A DNA stretch of 64,000 nt from assembly GCF_011602485.2 (NCBI RefSeq), contig NZ_CP050022.2:1818001-1882000 (forward strand), read 5' to 3'. Below, one piece after another: positions 51,012 to 59,424 of this stretch. Origin of the DNA: Bradyrhizobium sp. 1(2017) (GTDB lineage Bacteria; Pseudomonadota; Alphaproteobacteria; Rhizobiales; Xanthobacteraceae). Made by a program: the position numbers and the translations under genes. Every line of letters begins with the position of its first letter. The stretch's first letter is position 1. Below the pieces are notes generated by a model. The model had not been told where the DNA came from. It worked only from the letters and a program-made list of their open reading frames with translations, and did not search any database.

Positions 51012-52025
51012 ATGAAGGCAGTTGGTTATCGGGTGGCGGGTCCTGTTTCGGCGGATGACTGCCTTGTCGATCTTGAACTGCCGCCTCCGCGGCCCGGCCC
51101 GCGCGACCTGCGGGTTGCGGTCAAGGCGATCGCGGTCAATCCAGCCGACGTGCAGATACGGGCGCGAATATCGCCGCCTCACGGCGAAGTGCGCATTCTC
51201 GGATTCGATGCCGCCGGCCTGGTCGACGCTGTCGGTTCGGATGTTACGCTCTTCAAGCCGGGAGATGAGGTGTTCTATGCCGGGGCGATGGATCGGCCGG
51301 GCACCAACAGCGAGCTTCATCTCGTCGACGAACGGGTCGTCGGCCACAAGCCGAAGACGTTGAGCTTCGGTGAGGCGGCCGCGCTTCCCCTCACATCGAT
51401 TGCGGCATGGGAACTCCTGTTTGAGCGCCTCGCCATTCCATACGGCGTCAAGACTCAGGCTGGCGCGCTGCTGGTTATCAACGGCGCGGGCGGCGTGGGA
51501 TCAGTCCTGACGCAACTTGCACGGCGGCTTACCGGCCTGACAATCATCGCGACTGCGTCCCGTCCGGAAACCGAGGCGTGGTGCCACAGGATGGGGGCTC
51601 ATCACGTCATCAATCACCACCATCCTCTGGACCGCGGGCTGAAGGAGATCGGTATCGGTGAGGTCGCATATGTTGCTGGCCTGACGGCGACCGACAAGCA
51701 CCTGCCAGCTATCGCGGAAGCGATTGCCCCGCAAGGTCGGCTGGCGCTGATCGATGACCCGCTCGTTCTCGATATCGTCAGCCTCAAACGCAAGAGTGTC
51801 TCGGTGCACTGGGAACTGATGTTCACGCCCACGCTGTACCAGACGCCCGACATGATCCGACAGCATCGTTTGCTCAATGAGGTTGCTGCTCTTGTTGATG
51901 CAGGGCTGCTGCGCACAACGCTCACGGAAGAGGGCGGACCGATCAACGCGCTCAACCTCAGGCGCGTGCATGCGCAGGTGGAAAGCCATCGGAATATCGG
52001 CAAGACGGTTCTATCGGGGTTTTGA
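51012..52025 (+). CDS. Zinc-type/quinone oxidoreductase-like MDR protein
   Basis: 337 residues from ATG at 51012, with AGGAATCCGGA just before. N-terminal GroES-like fold (MKAVGYRVAGPVSADDCLVDLELPPPRPGPRDLRVAVKAIAVNPADVQIR), and the nucleotide site GALLVINGAGGVGSVLTQLARRLTGLTIIATASRPET. No structural zinc cysteines or catalytic Cys/His zinc site are seen, so it belongs to the quinone oxidoreductase/zeta-crystallin branch (NADPH-dependent). First gene of the operon; substrate unknown. Confidence 0.9.
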   Translation: MKAVGYRVAGPVSADDCLVDLELPPPRPGPRDLRVAVKAIAVNPADVQIRARISPPHGEVRILGFDAAGLVDAVGSDVTLFKPGDEVFYAGAMDRPGTNSELHLVDERVVGHKPKTLSFGEAAALPLTSIAAWELLFERLAIPYGVKTQAGALLVINGAGGVGSVLTQLARRLTGLTIIATASRPETEAWCHRMGAHHVINHHHPLDRGLKEIGIGEVAYVAGLTATDKHLPAIAEAIAPQGRLALIDDPLVLDIVSLKRKSVSVHWELMFTPTLYQTPDMIRQHRLLNEVAALVDAGLLRTTLTEEGGPINALNLRRVHAQVESHRNIGKTVLSGF

Positions 52026-52091
52026 ATCCATGCTCGGACCGGACCCGGTCGCCATCATCGATCGCTGCGCATCTAATAAAGGGAAGACAAA

Positions 52092-52628
52092 ATGCGACTT
52101 CACCCCGCTGCTCCTGCCTTGGCAGCTCTTGTCTTGCTTGCCTCCGGCCTAGTCTCGAGCGCGCCTGCGATGGCACAGGATCGGCCTGCGCCCTCGCTAT
52201 CGACAGCGCCTGTCGTTACCGATTTGCCGGGCGGCGGCATCCAGCCCGGTGTCAGCGGCCATTCGGCTGACTTGCCAGTTCTCTATCAGCTCGACCAACA
52301 GCCGATCGAGCAGATATCTCCTTTGGTGCAACGACAATATCTGACGGGCGCGCAATCGACGTTCGTGAAATGGACGGTGAAGAAGGGTGGCATTTTTCCG
52401 CTGCACCATCACGCCAACGAGCAGATCACCTGGATTACCGAAGGGCGGTGCGAGGTCTCCTCGCAAGGCAAGAAGTTCATCATGACGCCGGGCACGGTCA
52501 TGATCATTCCACCGAATACGCCCCATGAATTCGTCTGCACGGAAGACACGATCGATATCGATTTCTTCTCTCCGCAACGCCAGGACTGGATCGATGGAGT
52601 TCCTTCGATTGCGGCGACGTCCAAGTGA
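52092..52628 (+). CDS. Secreted cupin domain protein
   Basis: 178 residues. Signal peptide MRLHPAAPALAALVLLASGLVSSAPAMA then QDRPA. Cupin motif 1: PLHHHANEQITWITEGRCEV (two or three metal-binding His and the Glu); motif 2: PPNTPHEFVCTEDTI with His. The metal site appears complete, so a small periplasmic dioxygenase, isomerase or binding role is possible. Lies 66 bases after the MDR gene and 63 bases before the HbpS-like gene. Confidence 0.88.
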   Translation: MRLHPAAPALAALVLLASGLVSSAPAMAQDRPAPSLSTAPVVTDLPGGGIQPGVSGHSADLPVLYQLDQQPIEQISPLVQRQYLTGAQSTFVKWTVKKGGIFPLHHHANEQITWITEGRCEVSSQGKKFIMTPGTVMIIPPNTPHEFVCTEDTIDIDFFSPQRQDWIDGVPSIAATSK

Positions 52629-52691
52629 GGCGGACGCCGATCGCGACAGCGCCCAGTCAAATCGATCACAGAAACTCGGGAGTCAAACACA

Positions 52692-53129
52692 ATGCCCAGC
52701 CAGCCCCTCACTCACAGCAGGCAACAACTGACATATGCGGCGGCCGCCATAGCGATCGAAGCCGCGGTCGCGAAATCCAGGGAGATCGCGGCGCCGGAGT
52801 GCATCGCTGTCGTGGACGCGGGAGGTAATCTCATCGCCTTCGCGCGGGTTGATGGCGCTGCCGTTCTTGCCCGGGATCCTGCAATTGCCAAGGCTGCGAC
52901 CAGTGCTTCGATCGGCGTGCCTACGGGCGGGATTCCGTTCGAATTCGGCGCGAATCTGGGATCCGCGAGTCACGGTGGCATTGTTAATCTCGGTGGGGGC
53001 TTTCCGATCGTCTTTCACGGCGAATTGGTCGGCGCGATCGGTGTCGGGTCTGGAACGACTGAACAAGATGTCGCGGTCGCCGCAGCCGGTCGCGATGCGG
53101 TCCTGGCGGCGCTGGCCGCTTCCGCGTGA
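52692..53129 (+). CDS. HbpS/GlcG family protein
   Basis: 145 residues of the GlcG/HbpS fold: TYAAAAIAIEAAVAKSREIAAPECIAVVDAGGNLIAFARVDGA, then AIAKAATSASIG and a C-terminal GELVGAIGVGSGTTEQDVAVAAAG. Family members bind heme or small organic ligands; one group is extracellular, this one has no signal. It precedes the propeller genes with only a small overlap or gap, depending on the start chosen for the next gene. Confidence 0.9.
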   Translation: MPSQPLTHSRQQLTYAAAAIAIEAAVAKSREIAAPECIAVVDAGGNLIAFARVDGAAVLARDPAIAKAATSASIGVPTGGIPFEFGANLGSASHGGIVNLGGGFPIVFHGELVGAIGVGSGTTEQDVAVAAAGRDAVLAALAASA

Positions 53130-53167
53130 CCGTCGCGCCGGTGTGTGTTGACTTGCCCGCAAATCGG

Positions 53168-54379
53168 ATGATGAACTTGTACAAAGCAGCAACCCTCGCT
53201 TGTCTCGCCGTATTCTTCGGTTCAGCAACGGTGCGAAGTCAGGGAGACACTGGTATGGCTTCGAAGACGTCATTGGTACCCGGCTCTGCCAAGCACCTCG
53301 CCAGCGATCGTCCGATCGGGAAGATCGAGCCGGTCTTTGAGTTCTATGATGCGATGCCGACCGGCGTGTCCGTCGCCGCCGACGGGCGCATCTTCGTCAA
53401 CTTCCCTCGATGGGGCGATGACGTGCCGTTCACCGTCGGCGAGATCCGCAAGGGCAAGGTCGTTCCCTATCCGGACGCGACGATCAATACGTTCGATCGG
53501 ACACGACCGGGAGAAACTCTGGGCAGCGTGCAGAGCGTCGTCGTCGATGCGGCCAACCGATTGTGGATCCTCGACACGGCGGCGCCGGGCTTTTCGACCC
53601 CTGTGGTGGGTGGCGCGAAGCTGGTCGCGGTGGACTTGACGACCAATAAGGTCGTGAAGACCATCGTGCTGCCTTCATCGACCGTCTTGCCGACGACCTA
53701 TGTCAACGACGTGCGCTTCGACCTGCGGCAGGGGAAGGCCGGCATTGCTTTCATCACCGACTCTTCGATCAGCGGACCTGGCGGTATCATCGTTGTCGAT
53801 CTCGACAGCGGTGAAAGCTGGAGGAGGCTCACGGGGCACAGGTCGACCTCGCCGGATCCCGCATTTGTTCCCGTCGTGGAAGGGGAGCGGCTGGCGGCAC
53901 GTGAAAAAGGAAAACCGCCTGCGCCATTCAATGTCGCCTCCGACGGCATCGCCATTTCTGAGGACGGCGCCACGCTCTATTACTGCCCTTTATCCAGCCG
54001 GCACCTGTATTCAATCCCGACCGCTCTTCTGCTCGACCGGTCCGCGTCGGACGCGGCCGTCGCGGAGGCTGTTGCTGATCTCGGCGAAAAGGGCGCCTCC
54101 GATGGCCTCGAGGCCGACGACAAGGGCCGCGTCTATGCGGGAGACTATGAGCGGAATAGCGTTCGTCAGCGCCAGACGGATGGCGAGTGGAAGACCATCG
54201 CGCACGATCCAAGAATACTTTGGCCCGATACCCTTTCGGTCGCGTCAGACGGCTATCTGTACTTCACGGTCAACCAGCTTCACCGGCAAGCTCAATTCCA
54301 TGAAGGACGGGACCAGCGCGAGAAGCCATACACGCTCTTTCGCGTAAAGATCGATGCAGGGCCGGTGCTGCTGAAATAA
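53168..54379 (+). CDS. Yellow/major-royal-jelly-like beta-propeller protein 1 (secreted)
   Basis: 403 residues from ATG at 53168 (MMNLYKAATLACLAVFFGSATVRSQ, signal peptide); a GTG at 53126 overlapping the previous stop is an alternative. The propeller blades (FEFYDAMPTGVSVAADGRIFVNFPRWGDD, SVQSVVVDAANRLWILDT, TTYVNDVRFDL, DGIAISEDGATLYYCPLSSRHLYSI, SDGLEADDKGRVYAGDYE) match the MRJP/Yellow family, some of which rearrange dopachrome or bind lactones and biogenic amines. A paralogue lies downstream. Confidence 0.86.
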   Translation: MMNLYKAATLACLAVFFGSATVRSQGDTGMASKTSLVPGSAKHLASDRPIGKIEPVFEFYDAMPTGVSVAADGRIFVNFPRWGDDVPFTVGEIRKGKVVPYPDATINTFDRTRPGETLGSVQSVVVDAANRLWILDTAAPGFSTPVVGGAKLVAVDLTTNKVVKTIVLPSSTVLPTTYVNDVRFDLRQGKAGIAFITDSSISGPGGIIVVDLDSGESWRRLTGHRSTSPDPAFVPVVEGERLAAREKGKPPAPFNVASDGIAISEDGATLYYCPLSSRHLYSIPTALLLDRSASDAAVAEAVADLGEKGASDGLEADDKGRVYAGDYERNSVRQRQTDGEWKTIAHDPRILWPDTLSVASDGYLYFTVNQLHRQAQFHEGRDQREKPYTLFRVKIDAGPVLLK

Positions 54380-54432
54380 TCAGATGGTCTGCGGCATTTA
54401 TGAACTTATTGCAAAGTCGACGGACATGCCTG

Positions 54433-55506
54433 ATGCGCCGCTTGATTGTTGTTCTCATCCTTGCAAGTTCATCCGCGATGGCGGCGCCAATGGATAAGCT
54501 CGTTCCGGAATTTGCATCGAACGCGCTTATTATGAATGGTGTTACGACGACGCCCGATGGGCGGCGCTTCGTTGTTGTTCAGCCGCAGGAGTCAGGTCAA
54601 CCGGAGATCGCTGAAATCACCGCTGGGGTGGCCCGGCCCTATCCTGACGCAGCCTGGAATGACTGGCGCGAGGGTCAGGACGGACAACGCGCGTTCGTCG
54701 GCGCAAACTCCTTGCGCGTCGGTCCCGATGGCGCCCTGTGGGTTGTCGATCGCGGGGCGCCGGGGATAGGTAAACCGTTGGCAAAGGGTGGCCCGAAGCT
54801 TGTTCGCATAGATCTCGCTGCCAATCGGGTGACCCGGATCTACGATCTGGCCTCCGTTGCGCAAGGCGTGAGTTTCGTCGACGACATTCGATTCAATGGG
54901 GGCGCTGCTTACCTGACCGATGCGGGGCGCCCCGCGCTGATCGTCCTCGATCTGGGCACTGGCCAGGCGCGTCGTGTCTTGGAGAACCATCCTTCGACGG
55001 TCGCCGCACGGCCGCTGATGGCGGAGGGCCAGCAACTCGCCGATCCCGAAGGCAGGCCGGTTGTCGTCCATGCCGATCAGCTCGAAGTTTCGAGCGACGG
55101 GCGCTGGCTCTATTACCAGCCTTGTTCGGGCCTGATGGTTCGGATTGAGACGCGCTTCCTTGATGATCCGTCTATCGAAGAGGCGACGCTCTCCGGCCGT
55201 GTCGAGCGATTTGCCGATACTCCCTCCACCGGAGGGACCGCCATCGACGCGGAAGGTACGATCTATGTCAGCGACACCGATCGCTCGCGAATATTGAAGG
55301 TCTCTGCGGGGGGACAGATATCGACTTTGGTTGCCGATCCGCGCCTTGCGTGGGTGGATGCCATGTGGATCGATGACAGTGGCAAGTTGTGGATGCCGGC
55401 GGCCCAGCTCAATCGAACTCCGGGCCTCAATCGCGGCAAGGACACCGTTGCTTGGCCAGTTACGATTTACTCAATTGCAATCGGGGCAAAGCCGGTGCGG
55501 CGCTAG
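54433..55506 (+). CDS. Yellow/major-royal-jelly-like beta-propeller protein 2 (secreted)
   Basis: 357 residues from the ATG at 54433 (MRRLIVVLILASSSAMAAP signal peptide); an earlier ATG at 54400 adds 11 residues. Blades parallel those of the upstream gene: NGVTTTPDGRRFVVVQPQ, GANSLRVGPDGALWVVDR, SFVDDIRFNGGAAYLTDAG, QLEVSSDGRWLYYQPCSGL, GTAIDAEGTIYVSDTD. The tandem arrangement and different lengths (357 and 403) indicate an old duplication with divergence. Probably periplasmic; ligand unknown. Confidence 0.84.
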   Translation: MRRLIVVLILASSSAMAAPMDKLVPEFASNALIMNGVTTTPDGRRFVVVQPQESGQPEIAEITAGVARPYPDAAWNDWREGQDGQRAFVGANSLRVGPDGALWVVDRGAPGIGKPLAKGGPKLVRIDLAANRVTRIYDLASVAQGVSFVDDIRFNGGAAYLTDAGRPALIVLDLGTGQARRVLENHPSTVAARPLMAEGQQLADPEGRPVVVHADQLEVSSDGRWLYYQPCSGLMVRIETRFLDDPSIEEATLSGRVERFADTPSTGGTAIDAEGTIYVSDTDRSRILKVSAGGQISTLVADPRLAWVDAMWIDDSGKLWMPAAQLNRTPGLNRGKDTVAWPVTIYSIAIGAKPVRR

Positions 55507-55587
55507 CCGCCTCAAGCTGATTCCGACACGGGATCGCTGCGGATGGAAGTCTGGGATAGAGGGCTGCTGACTTGCCATGGCTACACG

Positions 55588-56625
55588 ATGAATCGCCCTG
55601 TCGAAGTCATAAGTGGACGAGCGGCGGATATCCCGGCAGGTTCGGGCGCAGATCGGGGGAGCAGACTCCTTGCTGTGAGCGCAGCCTTGGTCTCCGCGGT
55701 TTTCTTTGGCGTCAACGCGGTGGCATCAAAGATACTTTATGCTCCCGAAGCGGCCGCCGGCTTTGATGCGGTCAGTCTTTTTGTTGCGCGCGGCGTCTGG
55801 TCGCTGCCGCTGTTCCTGCTGCTCGCCGTCATCACCAAGCCACGACGGCTTCCTCCACTGACGATCAAGAACACCGCGTTATTCCTGTTTTGCGGGATCG
55901 CGTACGGCCCCGGGACCAACGCGCTATCCGCGCTCGGCGCTCATGCCACCAGTGCCTCACATGCCGTGTTGTTGCTCAGCCTGTTTCCGCCGTTGGCGGC
56001 AGGACTTGCGACAATATTCCTGCGCGAGCAGCTTTCTGCGTTGAAGATGGTCGCCATCGTCATCGGTGTCATAGGTGCTGCAGCGCTGACCCTATCCGGG
56101 TCCTCCGGCGCCGCGACCACGAGCGGCGATCTTCTCATCGCGGCCTTCATCTTCACCTGGGCGATCCTGACACTCGGCATCCGGCAACTCGACAAAACCT
56201 ATCCAGCGCTGTTTGTCGTCGGTGTGTTCGGCACGATCGGATGCGCTGCGCTTGGTGCAATTGGTGCCGCTGTTGGGCGCCTCGATTCTGTGTTCATTCC
56301 GGCGTATCATTTCGATCTGCAAACGGTGCTATGGTTCGATCTCGAGCTGGTGTTGTTACTGTCGCTCGGCGGCCAATTGTTGCAGAGCATGGCTCTCCGC
56401 ACGTTGAATGTAGCCGCGGTAGTCGCGTTGACGTCCTACGGTTCAATCTTCTTTGGTCTTGCAGCCTCACTCCTGATTCTCGCGGAGCGCTTGACCGTGC
56501 AAGATGTCATCGCCGCAGCATTTCTCGTGACCGCGCTTGGCCTTTCGCTATGGCCCGAACGGCGCATCTCCCAAAGCGACGCAAAGACGGTGACGGTGGC
56601 AGATGAACCGGGAAGATTGGTTTAA
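55588..56625 (+). CDS. EamA/DMT family transporter
   Basis: 345 residues from ATG 55588. Ten TM helices; two EamA repeats, the first beginning RLLAVSAALVSAVFFGVNAVASKILY and the second SGDLLIAAFIFTWAILTLGIRQ. Glycine/alanine-rich helices with few charges, as in drug/metabolite exporters. It follows the second propeller gene by ~80 bases and may export the operon's product or exchange a metabolite. Confidence 0.9.
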   Translation: MNRPVEVISGRAADIPAGSGADRGSRLLAVSAALVSAVFFGVNAVASKILYAPEAAAGFDAVSLFVARGVWSLPLFLLLAVITKPRRLPPLTIKNTALFLFCGIAYGPGTNALSALGAHATSASHAVLLLSLFPPLAAGLATIFLREQLSALKMVAIVIGVIGAAALTLSGSSGAATTSGDLLIAAFIFTWAILTLGIRQLDKTYPALFVVGVFGTIGCAALGAIGAAVGRLDSVFIPAYHFDLQTVLWFDLELVLLLSLGGQLLQSMALRTLNVAAVVALTSYGSIFFGLAASLLILAERLTVQDVIAAAFLVTALGLSLWPERRISQSDAKTVTVADEPGRLV

Positions 56626-56699
56626 CGGGCCTGCCGAAGGCGTTCTGGTGCGGCAGCCTGATCAGAAATCAACTTGCGCCCGCTAAGCCATTGATTTGC

Positions 56700-56775
56700 T
56701 GGTGGGCCCGGCAGGACTCGAACCTGCAACCAGACCGTTATGAGCGGCCGGCTCTAACCATTGAGCTACAGGCCC
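56700..56775 (-). tRNA. tRNA with anticodon CAU (probably Ile2; elongator Met possible)
   Basis: 76 bases with an encoded CCA 3' end. Acceptor GGGCCTG pairs with CGGGCCC; D-stem GCTC/GAGC; anticodon stem GGCCG/CGGTC around loop CTCATAA, giving CAU; T-stem GCAGG/CCTGC with loop TTCGAGT. The layout matches bacterial Ile2 tRNAs, whose CAU is modified to lysidine-AU and reads AUA. Distinguishing from elongator Met needs a model-based check. Confidence 0.93.
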
Positions 56776-57194
56776 CGCCGCGAGACGGCCGCGGATGTGC
56801 GGCCGGCAACGGTGCGTGGTTCGTTTACAGGGCCTGAGGCGGGGGTGCAATCCTCAAGCGTTTTCAAGCGCGTGGTCCTCGGCTTGCGTCAGGGAAAACG
56901 CGTCAAGCAGAACGACTCTGGTCGCGGGAACGCCGGTGCTGCGTGCACAGCGCTGCGAATCGGATGATTGTCGATTTCGGAATAGTCGCATTCTGCCAGT
57001 GTTTTGCCCGACGTGTCAAATGGCGTTTGCGGTCATCCGGCCGGTTCCCGGTTTTGAGGCTTCGGTAAACCGCTGTGATTGCTCACCTCTCCTACTGTGC
57101 ATGGGGTTGTTTTCGCACTTATTGTGTTGAGGGGGGCCTCTCGGCTCCCTCAAACGTCTGGGCAATGAGTGGCCGACCGTGCGGCGGCCGCTGG
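56776..57194. other. Intergenic region with no supportable gene
   Basis: About 420 bases between the tRNA and the TctC-type gene. Only short frames; none has a recognisable domain, signal peptide or ribosome site. Confidence 0.4.
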
Positions 57195-58169
57195 CTAGTC
57201 CACCGACACCCCGGCGAACTCGACCACCTTGCGCCACTTCTCGGTCTCGTCCGCGACCAGCTTGCCGAACTCCATCGGCGCCATCGCCTTGGGGAGGCCG
57301 CCGACTTCGGTGAGGCGGGCGACCAGCTTGGGGTCTTTCAGCGCTTCGCCGACGGCCTTGTTGAGGGTCTCGATCACCTCGGGCGGCGTGCCCTTCGGCG
57401 CGGAGATGCCGTAGAAGCCGACCGATTCGAAGCCCGGCACGGTCTCGGCGATCGCGGGCACGTCGGGCACGCTCGGCCAGCGCTGCGGCGAGGTCACGCC
57501 AAGCGCGCGGACATTTCCGCCCTTGGCCTGCTCCAGCGCGGAGGGCAGATTGTCGAAGATCAGCTGCACCTTGTTGGAGATGATGTCGGGGAAGGCGATG
57601 GCCGAGCCGCGATAGGGCACGTGCACCATGTCGCATTTGGTCATCACCTTGAACAGCTCGGCCGACATGTGCACCGAGGTGCCGTTGCCGGAGGAGGCGT
57701 AGGAGATCTTGCCGGGATTGGCCTTGCAATAGTCGACGAACTCCCGAACCGTCTTCGCGGGGAACGCGTTGGAGACGACCAGCATGTTGGTGAGCTGCAT
57801 GATGCTCGCCACCGGCACGGTGTCGCGCAGGAAGTCGAACGGCAGCTTCTTGTAGAGCGAGGTCGAGATCGCGTTGTTGGGCGCGACGAACAGCAGCGTG
57901 TAGCCGTCGGGGGCTGAGTTGATCGCGGCCGCAGCCGCGATGTTGCCGCCGGAGCCGGTGCGGTTCTCGACGATGACTTGCTGGCCGAGCCGGTCCGACA
58001 GCCACTGCGCCATGATCCGCGCCACGATGTCGACCGGGCCGCCGGCGGCAAAGCCGATAAGCCAGTGCACGGGACGGTCGGGATAGGCGGCGGAGGCGGG
58101 AGGGATGTTGCTGAAAAGTGATGCGAGAATGACGAGCCCGAAAACACCTTGACGCAAAATTCGCAACAT
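57195..58169 (-). CDS. Tripartite tricarboxylate transporter substrate-binding protein (Bug/TctC family)
   Basis: 324 residues from ATG at 58169 with GGGAGG four bases upstream. Signal peptide MLRILRQGVFGLVILASLFSNIPPASA then AYPDRPVHWLIGFAAGGPVDIVARIMAQWLSDRLGQQVIVENRTGSGGN, the standard Bug start. Diverges from the TAXI gene. No TctA/TctB partner present, so it may be an orphan binder or feed a transporter elsewhere. Confidence 0.92.
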   Translation of the reverse strand: MLRILRQGVFGLVILASLFSNIPPASAAYPDRPVHWLIGFAAGGPVDIVARIMAQWLSDRLGQQVIVENRTGSGGNIAAAAAINSAPDGYTLLFVAPNNAISTSLYKKLPFDFLRDTVPVASIMQLTNMLVVSNAFPAKTVREFVDYCKANPGKISYASSGNGTSVHMSAELFKVMTKCDMVHVPYRGSAIAFPDIISNKVQLIFDNLPSALEQAKGGNVRALGVTSPQRWPSVPDVPAIAETVPGFESVGFYGISAPKGTPPEVIETLNKAVGEALKDPKLVARLTEVGGLPKAMAPMEFGKLVADETEKWRKVVEFAGVSVD

Positions 58170-58275
58170 GACGCCTCCCATTGTTCTATTGTCGTTGGGG
58201 GCATGCTTTCACAAAATCGCGCTGCTGCCTACATCGTCGCAAGTCGGTGTTGACGCAGTTTCGTCAGGGACCACC

Positions 58276-59238
58276 ATGAGATTCGCGACCATCGTTCTCG
58301 CTGCAGTGCTACTCGCCAGCCCCGCCGCTGCTCAAACCGGAGGCAACGCCATTCCGACCACGACGATCAGTTTGGGCACTGCGACGCCCGGCGGCGGCTT
58401 TCCGCTCTATGGCAACGCCTTCGCGGAGGTGATGAACGCGGTCGATCCGCAAATGTCCATCGCGCCCCGCAACACCAAGGGCAGCAACGAGAACATTCCG
58501 CTGCTGGAGAAGGGCGAGCTCGATCTCGCGCTGGTCGCGGGCGAGCCGGCCTATGAAGCCTTCGCCGGCATCGGCCGCGCCCCCGTGCGCCTGAAGATCC
58601 TCACGGCGATCTATTCCAACCCCGGCATGTTCGTGGTGCGCGCGGACAGTCCCTACAAGACCATCCGCGATCTCGTCGGCCAGCCGGTTGCCTTCGGGGC
58701 GAAAGGCTCGGGCCTGCCGATCCTGGCGCGCTATGTGCTGGATGGTCTTGGGTTGAAGCAGGACGAGGACTTCAAGGCGGTCTATCTCGACCGTGCCGGC
58801 GACGGTCCCGCGATGGTCGAGGACGGCCGCGTCGCCGCGCTGTGGGGCGCCGGCATCGGCTGGCCGGGTTTTGCCGCGGTGGCGTCGAGCCCGTCAGGCG
58901 CACGCTTCATCGCACCGAGCGCAGACGAGATGACGCGGATCCGCGCCAAGCATGCGTTCCTCAAGCCGCTGCTGGTGCCGGCAAACAGCTATCCGACGCA
59001 GACCGCGCCGATCGCTTCGCTGGGGTCGTGGAGCTTTGTCCTGACGCGCGAGGATCTGCCGGACGACGTCGCCTATCGCCTCGCCAGGACGCTGCACGGT
59101 GTCGAGGCGGCGTTCTGCAAGAAGCTCGCGCAGGCCTGCGAAACCACAGCCTCGAACACGGTCGCGGCCGCGCCAAAGGCGGAGCTGATCCATCCGGGGG
59201 TAATGAAATATTTTCGCGAGATCGGCGTGGTGAAATAG
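58276..59238 (+). CDS. TAXI family TRAP transporter solute-binding protein
   Basis: 320 residues from ATG at 58276. Signal peptide MRFATIVLAAVLLASPAAAQ, then TTTISLGTATPGGGFPLYGNAFAEVMNAVDPQMSIAPRNTKGSNENIPLLEKGELDLALVAGEPAYEAF, the TAXI fold. TAXI proteins bind glutamate, oxoacids or other anions for TRAP transporters. No dctM/dctQ-type permease lies nearby. Diverges from the TctC-type gene. Confidence 0.9.
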   Translation: MRFATIVLAAVLLASPAAAQTGGNAIPTTTISLGTATPGGGFPLYGNAFAEVMNAVDPQMSIAPRNTKGSNENIPLLEKGELDLALVAGEPAYEAFAGIGRAPVRLKILTAIYSNPGMFVVRADSPYKTIRDLVGQPVAFGAKGSGLPILARYVLDGLGLKQDEDFKAVYLDRAGDGPAMVEDGRVAALWGAGIGWPGFAAVASSPSGARFIAPSADEMTRIRAKHAFLKPLLVPANSYPTQTAPIASLGSWSFVLTREDLPDDVAYRLARTLHGVEAAFCKKLAQACETTASNTVAAAPKAELIHPGVMKYFREIGVVK

Positions 59239-59249
59239 GGCGCTTACTT

Positions 59250-59391
59250 CCTTCTCCCCTTGTGGGAGAAGGTGGCGCGAAGCGCCGGATGAGGGGTTCT
59301 CTCCACTCGCAAAGCTGCTCGTGAGGATAGATACCCCTCACCCGGCTCGCCGCTATCGCGGCGAGCCACCCTCTCCCGCAAGGGGAGAGGG
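59250..59391. repeat. Extragenic inverted repeat (CCTTCTCCCC...GGGGAGAGGG)
   Basis: A two-part palindromic element: CCTTCTCCCCTTGTGGGAGAAGG at the left and CCCTCTCCCGCAAGGGGAGAGGG at the right are each hairpins (broken here by spacing), with GATGAGGGG ... CCCCTCACCC pairing across the middle. This is the dispersed rhizobial repeat often found between convergent genes. It separates the TAXI gene from the convergent ABC binding-protein gene. Confidence 0.75.
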
Positions 59392-59424
59392 TGCACTGTC
59401 GTCGCGGCTACAAACTCGCCAATC

